A DNA stretch of 64,000 nucleotides, taken from the NCBI GenBank assembly GCA_015698305.1, contig CP048620.1, forward strand, positions 2,120,001-2,184,000, given 5' to 3'. Origin of the DNA: Candidatus Nitrohelix vancouverensis (GTDB lineage Bacteria; Nitrospinota; Nitrospinia; Nitrospinales; VA-1). Below are positions 36,026 through 44,479 of this stretch, in pieces. Position 1 is the stretch's first letter; every line of letters begins with the position of its first letter. The translations under genes and the position numbers were made by a program. The notes beneath the pieces were generated by a model. It saw only the letters and a program-made list of their open reading frames with translations. It made no database searches and was not told the DNA's origin.

Positions 36026-36952
36026 TTGAGACGCATCGATAACAGGATTCTTTTGTCCCTCGTCAACATCAGCCTCATTCTTATTTCCTGCCTGTTCCAC
36101 GCCTATTGGAATATTCTCACACGTTCCAGCGCAGACTCCCGGTTTTTTTCCGCCTTGAAAGGGAGCTGGATCATTCTCATGGCGTCGGTATTCTTTCTGA
36201 TATTCGGGGTGGAAGGTTACAGCGCTGAATTGTGGGGCTGGGCTATTCTGTCGGGCGTTTTGCACGGACTGTATATTTTTTGTCTGTCGAGAGCCTATCA
36301 TACCGAAGATATTTCCTATGTGTACCCGATCGCACGATCGGCTCCGGTCTTCGTTCCCGTGGGGGCTTTTTTTCTGCTGGGCGAAAGACTGAGCGTTTTC
36401 GAGTGGATCGCCGTTTTGATGATTGTCGTCGCTATCTATGTGTTGCATTTTGACGGGCATCTTATAAAGGGCGCGGTCAATTTATGGAACGCGATGCGGC
36501 ACCAGCATTTGCGCTGGGCGTATTTCACCCTGATCATGGTCGTGTCTTATTCCCTTGTTGACAAAAAAGGGATGGATCATTTTCTTCAGCTGTTCCCGGA
36601 AGACGGTCTGCGCAATGGAGTGGCGTTTTTCTTTCTGGAATCGCTGGTGTGTTTCGCTTTGTATAATTCCTATTTATTTCTAAGTTTCAATCGAAGCGAT
36701 ATTCTGCAGGTCTGGAAAGGCGAGTGGCGCAAGGGGATTCTGGGCGGGATAGCGACTTTGGGATCTTATGGGGTGATTTGCATCGTCCTGCAATTTGAAG
36801 ATGTGAGCGCGGTGGTTTCCCTGCGCCAGATCAGCGTTTTTCTGGTCATTTATTGGGGGTGCTGGATCAATAATGAAGGCTTTGGCGCAAAACGCATGCT
36901 TGCGGGCGCTTTGATCTTTATTGGCGTCGCCCTCATGAGTCTGGAACACTGA
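36026..36952 (+). CDS. EamA-family (DMT superfamily) membrane transporter
   Basis: A 308-aa very hydrophobic protein with about ten membrane helices arranged as two similar halves, as in EamA/DMT exporters. Recognisable parts are the N-terminal LVNISLILISCLFHAYWNIL, ISYVYPIARSAPVFVPVGAFFLLGERLS (the first-half signature before helix 5) and VSAVVSLRQISVFLVIYWGCWINNEGF with LAGALIFIGVALMSL in the second half. The substrate is unknown. No ATG is available near the start, so TTG at 36026 is likely. A TATAAT lies only 11 bp before it, so the message may have almost no leader. Confidence 0.8.
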   Translation: MRRIDNRILLSLVNISLILISCLFHAYWNILTRSSADSRFFSALKGSWIILMASVFFLIFGVEGYSAELWGWAILSGVLHGLYIFCLSRAYHTEDISYVYPIARSAPVFVPVGAFFLLGERLSVFEWIAVLMIVVAIYVLHFDGHLIKGAVNLWNAMRHQHLRWAYFTLIMVVSYSLVDKKGMDHFLQLFPEDGLRNGVAFFFLESLVCFALYNSYLFLSFNRSDILQVWKGEWRKGILGGIATLGSYGVICIVLQFEDVSAVVSLRQISVFLVIYWGCWINNEGFGAKRMLAGALIFIGVALMSLEH

Positions 36953-36963
36953 GCGCGAAGCGT

Positions 36964-38574
36964 TCAGTCTCTTATGCCGCCGAATGGGATTCCTGAAAGA
37001 TCGGCGATCTCTTTTTTCCAGGTCACCAAATCGTCGATGGAGAATTCGCTCAGAGAACGATGCCCGCAGGCTCGGGCCATGACCTGCATCAATTCCACCG
37101 AGGCCTGAAAAAAATTGCTCAGACGCTGAGCCGATTCTTCGATCACGATTCGGCGTCTCAGGTGTTCCTTTTGAGTGGCGATACCCACCGGGCAATTATT
37201 GGTGTGGCAGGCTCTCATGCCGATACAGCCAATCGCCTGTAACGCCGAGTTAGAGAGCGCAACCGCGTCCGCCCCAAGCGCAAGGGCTTTGATGAAATCC
37301 GCTGGAACCCGAAGTCCGCCGGTGATGATGAGAGTGACGTCCCTGCGTTCCAATGTATCCAGATGTCGCCGCGCGCGCGCCAAAGCTGGAATGGTGGGGA
37401 CGGAAATATTGTCGCGGAACAACAGCGGAGCCGCGCCCGTCCCACCGCCTCGACCGTCGAGGATGATGTAGTCCACGCCCACTTCAAGAGCGGCGTCGAT
37501 ATCTTTTTCTATATGTTGCGCAGACAGTTTATAGCCGATGGGAATGCCTCCGGTTTCTTCCCTCACTTTTTGCGCGAACTCTTTGATGGGTTCGATCGAG
37601 TCCCAGTCTGGAAATCGCGGGGGCGATACCGCCGCTTCGCCTTCTTTCAAGCCGCGAACCGTGGCGATTTTTCCTTTAACTTTTTCGCCTGGTAGATGGC
37701 CTCCTGTTCCGGTTTTAGCTCCCTGACCGCCTTTGAAATGGAAGGCCTGGACGTCTTTCAGTTTGTCCATTGAGAAACCGAATCGCGCCGACGCCAGTTC
37801 ATAAAAGTATCGACTGTTGGCTTTTTGTTCTTCGGGAAGCATTCCTCCCTCGCCGCTACAGATTCCGGTTCCCGCCTTTTCGGCTCCGAGGGCGAGCGAT
37901 ATTTTCGCTTCTTCAGAGAGGGCGCCAAAGCTCATGTCGGAGACAATCAGGGGAATATCCAGCCGGAGCGGTTTTTTAGCGCCGGGGCCGACGACGACCT
38001 CTGTGTTTACCGATTCGTCCTCAAGCAAAGGCATGGAGGCTAATTGCGCGGTGACGAATTGAATGTCGTCCCATTTGGGAAGCTCCTGCCCCGGAACGCC
38101 CATCGCCGCCATTGGGCCATGATGTCCCAACTTCGACAAAGCATTTTTGGCTAGTTGCTGAATGAAACTGGTATGCGGTTCATCTTCGGTTCCTTCGTGA
38201 TCTGCGTATAGGCCCTGATACTCGTCCCGAGCGTAGGCCTGCGGATGATCCACCTCCCAAGCAGTGATCTCCTCTTCGTCAAGATAGACGCCGCCGTCTT
38301 CGACCCATGCATTGAATTTGGGCAATTGCTCTTCGTTGTTATATTCGCTGATTCCGGTATCGCATCTGAAATCCCAGTAATGAACGCCGCAGATCAGATT
38401 GTCGCCTTTAATGAAACCGTCCGCCAGCAATGCGCCGCGATGAGGACAGCGACCATAAAAAGCGGATACTTCTGAGTCGCAACGAAAAACCACGAGATCG
38501 ACATTCGCGACGAGCGCATAAACGGGTTTACGGTCTTCTAAATCCTTCCACTCGGCGACTCTGATTTTTTTCAT
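36964..38574 (-). CDS. Rieske domain fused to a glutamate synthase-type FMN domain
   Basis: A 536-aa fusion. Residues 1-100 are a Rieske ferredoxin domain with ligands C43, H45, C62 and H65 (CPHRGALL, CGVHYWDF). Residues about 170-530 are the FMN-binding synthase domain of glutamate synthase, with SDMSFGALSEEAKISLALGAEKAG, CSGEGGMLPEE, QGAKTGTGGHLPG, ILDGRGGGTGAAP, ITGGLRVPADFIKALALGADAV and the [3Fe-4S] cysteines C450, C456 and C461 in CIGMRACHTNNCPVG. No amidotransferase domain is present, so glutamine-dependent glutamate synthesis would need a partner. The Rieske domain suggests electron input from a ferredoxin-like donor. It stands alone; function is not established. Confidence 0.85.
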   Translation of the reverse strand: MKKIRVAEWKDLEDRKPVYALVANVDLVVFRCDSEVSAFYGRCPHRGALLADGFIKGDNLICGVHYWDFRCDTGISEYNNEEQLPKFNAWVEDGGVYLDEEEITAWEVDHPQAYARDEYQGLYADHEGTEDEPHTSFIQQLAKNALSKLGHHGPMAAMGVPGQELPKWDDIQFVTAQLASMPLLEDESVNTEVVVGPGAKKPLRLDIPLIVSDMSFGALSEEAKISLALGAEKAGTGICSGEGGMLPEEQKANSRYFYELASARFGFSMDKLKDVQAFHFKGGQGAKTGTGGHLPGEKVKGKIATVRGLKEGEAAVSPPRFPDWDSIEPIKEFAQKVREETGGIPIGYKLSAQHIEKDIDAALEVGVDYIILDGRGGGTGAAPLLFRDNISVPTIPALARARRHLDTLERRDVTLIITGGLRVPADFIKALALGADAVALSNSALQAIGCIGMRACHTNNCPVGIATQKEHLRRRIVIEESAQRLSNFFQASVELMQVMARACGHRSLSEFSIDDLVTWKKEIADLSGIPFGGIRD

Positions 38575-38718
38575 TGGAGACTCCAGTTCTCATTAATGAG
38601 GAATGACAAGGCGTTCGATTCGTCTGAAAGACAATCGCTGCTTCTCTTCGCATCAAATTAATTAAAACATTTTAATGAGGCTTCACGCTAAAATCGACCT
38701 TAATTTCGTATTCATTTT

Positions 38719-38748
38719 TTGAAAAGCTCTTCCTGACGCTGTTATAAT
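38719..38748 (+). promoter_or_regulatory. Sigma70-type promoter for the M16 protease gene
   Basis: TTGAAA at 38719-38724 and a perfect TATAAT at 38743-38748, 18 bp apart. The start codon is GTG at 38820, preceded by a strong GGAGGTG site at 38809-38815. Confidence 0.6.
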
Positions 38749-38819
38749 TTTAGCTAAGGTGAGAATTTGCTCCGGGCTGTTGACCAACCTGCCGGGTTAA
38801 TAATTTATGGAGGTGTTTT

Positions 38820-41642
38820 GTGCAAAGACAAAAAGTTTTTAGTGTGACCAGATTTTTATTCGTCCTTTGGATCATTTTACTGCTTGGGACGGCTCACGCC
38901 TCTGAGAGAAAAACACAGACCTTCAAATTGGACAACGGTCTGGAAGCCCTTTTGGTTTTTGATCCCGAGGTGCATAGAAGCGCGGCGGCATTGGGAGTCG
39001 GCACGGGCATGTTGTACGACCCGGAAGATAAACAAGGTCTGGCGCATTATCTGGAGCATATGCTTTTTCTGGGCACCAAAAAATTTCCCGTGGTTGGATC
39101 GTATAAGGAATACCTGGACGCGAACTCGGGAGCGAGCAACGCCTACACCTCTTCGGATGTGACCAATTATTTCTTTGAAGTCTCGCACGATGCGTTCGAA
39201 GGCGCGCTGGATCGTTTCAGCGATTTTTTCAAGTCTCCCCTGTTTGATGAAAAATATTCAGAGCGGGAAGTCAACGCTGTGAGTAGCGAACATGATAAAA
39301 ACCAGAGGAGCGACGGCTGGCGTTTGTCCCGAGTGCAAAATATGATGGTGGAGCCGGGACACCCTCTTGCTAAATTTGGAACAGGAAACAAGGAAACCCT
39401 TGCGGGCGATAACGGACCCGCCTTGCGCGCGTTCTTTAAGAAATATTATGCGGCGTCGAATATGCGCCTGGCCTTGATTTCGAATATTCCTTTGCCGCAA
39501 CAGGAATCGCTGGCGCGCAAGTATTTTGAGGGAATCGAGGATCGGCCTGTTGTTCTGCCGGAAGTCAGCCCGGATTACCGCAAACCTCTCAAGGACAAGT
39601 ATCGCCTTTTAAAAGTGAAGTCCATTAAAGACCTGCGTTCTTTATCAGTCGAGTTTCCTACCATTCGTTTGTCCGAGCATCTTGAGAGCAAGCCTGCAAG
39701 CATTGTCGGATCGGTGATCGGTTATGAAGGCAAGGGTTCCTTATTGTCCAAGTTGAAAGAAGAAGGTTTGGCTCTGGGTTTGAGCGCGGGAGGCGGCAAC
39801 AGCCATCCAAACATCAACTCGTTTGAAGTCGGCGTGTCTCTGACGCCCAAGGGAGCCGAAGAGTACGAAACGGTTCTTGAGCGAATCTTCGCTTATTTTG
39901 AAATGTTGAGAGCGCAGGGAATGCAGGAGTACACCTATCGCGAAAACGAGGCGATGGCGGAAATCAATTTCAAGTACAAGGACCCTGACGAGGGAATGGG
40001 TTTCGTCGCCGGGCAGGCCGCTCTCATGTTCGATTACAAACTCGACGAAGTGGAGACCCTGCCGTTCCTGTTCAAGAAGTACGATCCCGAAGCCTATCAA
40101 GCTTTACTGGAGACCTTGAGGCCTGAGAATGCGATGGTGACTTTGCAGACCAATTCGCTGGAAACCGATCAGGTTGAAAAATACTACGGAGCAGAATATT
40201 CGATGCAACAGGTTGGCGGCCCAGCATTTCAACGTTTGAAGAACCCGGCCAAGGTCGAGGGCATTGCTTATCCCGAAAAGAATGATTTCATTCCCTACAA
40301 TCTGGAGAAAGTTGAAGAAGAGCCGCATCTGGTCTGGGACGATGAGATGGGGCGAGTCTGGTTCAAATTTGATAACCGCTTCAAACAGCCGAAGGTGTTT
40401 TTAAGTTTTCGCATTGAAACGCCGCTGGTGTACGACACGGTCGATCATTTAATGACCGCGAAGATGTACGACATGGCGATTCATGAAGGTCTCAATGAAC
40501 TGGTTTATCCCATCCAGATGGCGGGACTTTCCTATGGTCTGGGCCTGACTAAAAAGGGCATCAACCTGTCGATTGGCGGCTATTCGGAACGCGTCGAAGA
40601 CCTGCTTGCCCTGATCACCAAAAATTTGAAGACGATAAAAATCGACGAGCAAAAATTCAATGATCTGAAGGAAGTGTTGTTGCGCGATCTGGATAACAGG
40701 AAGCTGGGACAGTCCTACGCGCGCGGCGGTTATTACGGCGCATTGCTCTGGTTGAAAAAACATTACACCGAAGAGCAGAAAATCGAGGCCTTGCAGAAAG
40801 TGACTTATGAGGTTCTCAAGCGCTATGCGGGGAAAGTCTATGAACGAATTCATCTGACGGGAATGGCCCACGGCAACTGGAACGACGCGAAGGTGCGACA
40901 AAGCGTCGGGATTTTGTTGAAGGAACTGGGCGGCAAAGCGCTCCCTGAGAAGGACCGCTTTAAAATCGAAGTCGAGCGCATGAAACCGGCCCAGACGGTG
41001 GTTTTCAGCAAGCAGGTTCTCGATAACAACAATTCGATTTCCTATCATATGCCGATGGGCGATAAATCCATCGAACTGCAGGCGGTCGCTTCATTGATCT
41101 CTTCGATCATTAAAAGCGATTTCTATACGCAGATGCGAACCAACCAGCAACTCGGTTATATCGTCTGGAGTTTCGACCAGAGGATGGAAGACCAGCAGTT
41201 TTTAAAATTCATCATTCAATCGGCAACCTACAGTCCGTTTGAACTGCAGACAAGAGTCGAAGCCTGGATGAAAGAGTCTGGGAAAATTTTTGACAGCCTG
41301 ACGGATGAAGAGTTTGAGAAGCACCGCGCCGGTCAGATCATTTCTCTGGAAAAGCAGGGCGATAGCATTGGCGAAGTGTTGGAAGACTTGTTCTATCTGG
41401 CGACGGAAGAGGACGCTGATTTTCAATTTAAGAAGCGACTCATCGCGGCGGTTGAGAAAGTGAAACGCGAAGACGTTGTTGCTATGGCAAAAAAGTTGCT
41501 GACGACTGAAGATTCAGGTCGCTTGGCGATTTTGATGCGTTCCAGCGAGTTTCAGGGATCGGTTCCTGATGGAGTCATTTCTGATGTGGACTCATTCAAA
41601 GTGTCCGCGCTCAACGAGGCTTCCGCCAACGCGCATCGATGA
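38820..41642 (+). CDS. Insulysin/pitrilysin-type M16 zinc metalloprotease, exported
   Basis: A 940-aa M16A protease, the length class of pitrilysin and insulin-degrading enzyme. It has a signal peptide (residues 1 to about 27, ending GTAHA). The inverted zinc motif HYLEH is at H76, E79 and H80 (LAHYLEHMLFLGTKKFP), followed by SGASNAYTSSDVTNYFFEV and EREVNAVSSEHDKN with the third ligand region. C-terminal inactive halves include QLGYIVWSF, the conserved substrate-clamp segment. It probably degrades peptides in the periplasm. It starts with GTG behind a strong ribosome-binding site and overlaps the next gene by 4 bp. Confidence 0.92.
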   Translation: MQRQKVFSVTRFLFVLWIILLLGTAHASERKTQTFKLDNGLEALLVFDPEVHRSAAALGVGTGMLYDPEDKQGLAHYLEHMLFLGTKKFPVVGSYKEYLDANSGASNAYTSSDVTNYFFEVSHDAFEGALDRFSDFFKSPLFDEKYSEREVNAVSSEHDKNQRSDGWRLSRVQNMMVEPGHPLAKFGTGNKETLAGDNGPALRAFFKKYYAASNMRLALISNIPLPQQESLARKYFEGIEDRPVVLPEVSPDYRKPLKDKYRLLKVKSIKDLRSLSVEFPTIRLSEHLESKPASIVGSVIGYEGKGSLLSKLKEEGLALGLSAGGGNSHPNINSFEVGVSLTPKGAEEYETVLERIFAYFEMLRAQGMQEYTYRENEAMAEINFKYKDPDEGMGFVAGQAALMFDYKLDEVETLPFLFKKYDPEAYQALLETLRPENAMVTLQTNSLETDQVEKYYGAEYSMQQVGGPAFQRLKNPAKVEGIAYPEKNDFIPYNLEKVEEEPHLVWDDEMGRVWFKFDNRFKQPKVFLSFRIETPLVYDTVDHLMTAKMYDMAIHEGLNELVYPIQMAGLSYGLGLTKKGINLSIGGYSERVEDLLALITKNLKTIKIDEQKFNDLKEVLLRDLDNRKLGQSYARGGYYGALLWLKKHYTEEQKIEALQKVTYEVLKRYAGKVYERIHLTGMAHGNWNDAKVRQSVGILLKELGGKALPEKDRFKIEVERMKPAQTVVFSKQVLDNNNSISYHMPMGDKSIELQAVASLISSIIKSDFYTQMRTNQQLGYIVWSFDQRMEDQQFLKFIIQSATYSPFELQTRVEAWMKESGKIFDSLTDEEFEKHRAGQIISLEKQGDSIGEVLEDLFYLATEEDADFQFKKRLIAAVEKVKREDVVAMAKKLLTTEDSGRLAILMRSSEFQGSVPDGVISDVDSFKVSALNEASANAHR

Positions 41643-43183
41643 GTCTGTTCTCGTTTTTTAAACGCGGCGCCCGACTGGTCAAGTTGGGCAAAGCTGTTCA
41701 TGACTGGAAGCGCTCCGATGAGGGCGACGCAAAGGACCGGGCCAGGAGTTACCTGATCGAACTGCTCGGCGCTTCTCGCGGCGCGTCTGCAAAGGTGGGG
41801 CAATTCCTGACCATGGGCGCTGAAGACAAGTCCGAGCGGAGCGTTCTCAATAATTCGATTCAGCCGATGGCGCTGGGAGAGATTCTGGACATTCTGGAAA
41901 AATCATACGGTCGGGAGTATGAAGAATTGTTTGCGTCTCTCAGCGAGGAGGGTCTGCCCGCTTCTCTTGGGCAGGTGCATCGCGGCCGCTTGAAGGATGG
42001 GCGCGAGGTGGCGATCAAAGTGCAGTATCCCGAGATCGCCCAAACCGTGGAAAGCGAAATAGATTGGATGGGCTGGCTTCCCAAAGCCGGGCCGATCGCC
42101 AAGTGGGGATTTCGACTTGAAGGCTATCGCGATGCTTTCTGGGACAATCTTTCAGAAGAATTGAATTATCTGAAAGAAGCGGAGCAACAGCAGGAATACG
42201 CGCGACTGGCGCAGGACGTTCCTGGTATGGTCGTTCCGCAAGTTCTGATGGACTTGTGCCGACCGCGAGTTCTGGTTCAATCCTACGAAGAAGGATTCGA
42301 CATTGAACAGGCGGAGAAGATGACCGGAGCGCAACGCGAAGCGATGGGACGTCTCCTGCTCAAGCATTATTTCCACATGCTCTTCGTTTGCGGATTTGTG
42401 CACGCCGACCCGAATCCCGGAAATTTTGCCTTTCGTAAATTAGGCAATCGCGGATTCGCTTTGGTCCTGTACGACTACGGTTCCATCCTGAAAATTCCTC
42501 TTGCCGAGCGTTTGGTTCTTCTGCGGATCATTCTGGCTCTGCGTCATCATGAAAAACTGTCCCCTGTAGCGTGCCTCGCTGAATTGGGGTTTGATTCGGA
42601 TAAGTTGAGAGACCTGAATCCGCTACTGCCGGCATTGCTCAGCGTGTTGTTCGAACCCTTCAATGTCGATGGCCCTTACAATGTGGATGACTGGAAAATC
42701 AGTCCGCGCTTCGACCAGATCGCGGGAGAATTGAAGTGGTGGTTTCGTTCTGCGGCTCCGCCTCAGTTGATTTATCTGATGCGCGTTCTGCATGGCTTGA
42801 CCACGCATCTGTGGCGTTTGAAGGTCGATCTGCCCTGGCGCTATCTACTCGATCAGACCTGCTCCAGCCTCTATCCCGCCGCAATGCAACTGATCTTGCC
42901 CGAAAATCCCTCTGCTACGGATGCAAGGGGATTCGACGGTTTGTCGCGTTATCTTAAAATTGATGTGGAAAAACCCAACGGCAATAAGGTGAAGCTGATC
43001 ATGCCGGCGCGCGTCGCAGATGAACTGGAGGAGGTGATCGACCCGCCTGTGTTGGAATCGATTCGACGTCAGAAATTCGATCTGGAAGGAATTCAGGAGC
43101 GCTTGAGAAAATCGGGCTTTGCGCCGCAGGAAGTATTTTCTTTAAAAGATACGGAACGGTCGGTGCGCGTGTGGCTGGAGTGA
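41639..43183 (+). CDS. ABC1/UbiB-family atypical kinase
   Basis: A 514-aa protein of the ABC1/AarF/UbiB family, ATPase-like kinases linked to quinone and isoprenoid-lipid metabolism. It has the KxGQ motif (GASAKVGQFLTMG), the nucleotide-loop analogue LPASLGQVHRGRL, the VAIKVQYP lysine strand, FVHADPNPGNFAF (catalytic HxDxNPGN) and LYDYGSI (a DFG-like metal motif with Tyr). It starts within the stop of the protease gene (ATGA), so the two are coupled. The family normally acts at the inner membrane; I see no clear C-terminal membrane pair here. The actual substrate is unknown. Confidence 0.85.
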   Translation: MSLFSFFKRGARLVKLGKAVHDWKRSDEGDAKDRARSYLIELLGASRGASAKVGQFLTMGAEDKSERSVLNNSIQPMALGEILDILEKSYGREYEELFASLSEEGLPASLGQVHRGRLKDGREVAIKVQYPEIAQTVESEIDWMGWLPKAGPIAKWGFRLEGYRDAFWDNLSEELNYLKEAEQQQEYARLAQDVPGMVVPQVLMDLCRPRVLVQSYEEGFDIEQAEKMTGAQREAMGRLLLKHYFHMLFVCGFVHADPNPGNFAFRKLGNRGFALVLYDYGSILKIPLAERLVLLRIILALRHHEKLSPVACLAELGFDSDKLRDLNPLLPALLSVLFEPFNVDGPYNVDDWKISPRFDQIAGELKWWFRSAAPPQLIYLMRVLHGLTTHLWRLKVDLPWRYLLDQTCSSLYPAAMQLILPENPSATDARGFDGLSRYLKIDVEKPNGNKVKLIMPARVADELEEVIDPPVLESIRRQKFDLEGIQERLRKSGFAPQEVFSLKDTERSVRVWLE

Positions 43184-43187
43184 GAGC

Positions 43188-43805
43188 TTAGTTCTGCAGA
43201 GCGCTTTTTAAAATTTCGAGGTTGCGTTGCGCTTCCTCCATTTTCGGATCTAGTTTCAAAGCGCGTTCAAAATTCTGAATCGCCTCTTGCGTGCGTTTCT
43301 GCGTCTTGTATAAAATTCCCAGATTGTTGTAAGCGTCGGCGTGCTGGTCATTGAGGTGGATCGCTTCCTTGTAGGCTTCTTCAGCCTCCTTAAATTTGCT
43401 CTCAATGAAATAAAGATTGCCGAGATTGCTAAAGGGATAAGAAAAACTGGGATCCACTTCCGAGGCTTTTTTAAATTCAGCGAAGGCTTCCTTCATTTTC
43501 CCCTCTGTCGCCAGAACGCTTCCGAGTAAATTATGCAGTCCCGAGCCGATGCGAATATCGTCTCCAGACGCCTCAATCCCCGTCAATGCGAGTTTCTTGG
43601 CCTTGGCGTATTCCTTGTCGGTCAAGGCCTGGGTCGCCTGATCGAGATAATCTTTGGCGCTCAAGCCCTCCTGCACGGTCGGTTTTTCACTGACTTTCGA
43701 TTGCTGGAGAGCGCGTGATTTTCCTTCCCTGTATAAATACACGCCGATGAATAAAATGGCGGCGGAAATACCCGCCCAGATCACCTGCTGACTGCCGTCG
43801 TCCAT
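43188..43805 (-). CDS. Membrane-anchored tetratricopeptide-repeat protein
   Basis: A 205-aa protein with one N-terminal membrane helix (VIWAGISAAILFIGVYLY) and a short linker. Three to four TPR units then fill residues 55-200, most clearly AFAEFKKASEVDPSFSYPFSNLGNLYF, AEEAYKEAIHLNDQHADAYNNLGILY and AIQNFERALKLDPKMEEAQRNLE. TPR domains bind partner proteins; the partner is unknown. The topology places the repeats on one face of the inner membrane. It is convergent with the ABC1 kinase gene, with only 4 bp between the stop codons. Confidence 0.82.
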   Translation of the reverse strand: MDDGSQQVIWAGISAAILFIGVYLYREGKSRALQQSKVSEKPTVQEGLSAKDYLDQATQALTDKEYAKAKKLALTGIEASGDDIRIGSGLHNLLGSVLATEGKMKEAFAEFKKASEVDPSFSYPFSNLGNLYFIESKFKEAEEAYKEAIHLNDQHADAYNNLGILYKTQKRTQEAIQNFERALKLDPKMEEAQRNLEILKSALQN

Positions 43806-44113
43806 AGAAACATCACCAATGAAATAAAAATATTTTATAGAAAAGATGGTATGAAACTATCCAGGATCAATCAAGCATATTCCTTTCGCCTTGTAATCAA
43901 TTCGCGAAATCTATTTTTTAGCTATAAATAAGGAAAGGGGTGTTTCCGTTGTTTTCAGTCACAGATCAAGGCGCTGCGCTGAGGGTAAAATTTGCAAGGG
44001 TTACTGTGCAACTAAGACCGTGCTGGCGCCAAAGCTAATTATGGGCGATAGATCTCTCGGTGAAAGAGGGTGGTTGAATCGGGTATCAATACGATAATGC
44101 TTACAAGGAACAT
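43806..44113. other. 308-bp gap with no gene found
   Basis: The region lies between the start of the TPR gene and the end of the DAB cluster, both minus-strand. It is AT-rich on the left. I find no open frame worth calling, no tRNA and no convincing terminator for the DAB cluster; a TATAAA-like box near the TPR gene start has no good -35 partner. Confidence 0.5.
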
Positions 44114-44449
44114 CTAGGATTCTTCTGAATCAAAATGATCTCGTCGCAGTACACTAGACTCTGAGACAAAAAGACTGCCGGAGTGTCGTTCCAGAAAGGG
44201 TTTGAGACCCGAGAGTATCGGGTTCAGTTTTCCCTCAGGGACAACGGTGATGATCATCTGCAAGCTACTCGTGTCATTGAACATCAGATGTCCTTCGTGG
44301 AATCCGTGATGGCCTTTGCCTGAGATATCGTTGAAAATCGTATATCCGCTGGCTTTGATTCGATCTAGAACATCGGTTACAAAATGAAGATGTTCTCCTT
44401 CGACAATGATTTTTATTTCCTTCATTGGGTGAAGTTGCATAGTACTCAT
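44114..44449 (-). CDS. PII-like signalling protein of the DAB cluster
   Basis: A 111-aa small alpha/beta protein with the ferredoxin-like PII fold: KEIKIIVEGEHLHFVTDVLDRIKASGYTIFNDISGKGHHGF, then LQMIITVVPEGKLNPILSGLKPFLERHSGSLFVSESSVLR, the last strand being PII-like. The YRGAEY signature of true GlnB is absent, so it is closer to the carbon-related PII-like proteins found beside bicarbonate transporters in autotrophs. It lies 30 bp downstream of dabA in the same direction. A role in controlling uptake by binding a nucleotide or bicarbonate is inferred from family and position. GAGGAGG lies 11 nt before the ATG. Confidence 0.8.
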   Translation of the reverse strand: MSTMQLHPMKEIKIIVEGEHLHFVTDVLDRIKASGYTIFNDISGKGHHGFHEGHLMFNDTSSLQMIITVVPEGKLNPILSGLKPFLERHSGSLFVSESSVLRRDHFDSEES

Positions 44450-44479
44450 GGTGTGTCAATCCTCCTCGGTAAGGTGGAA

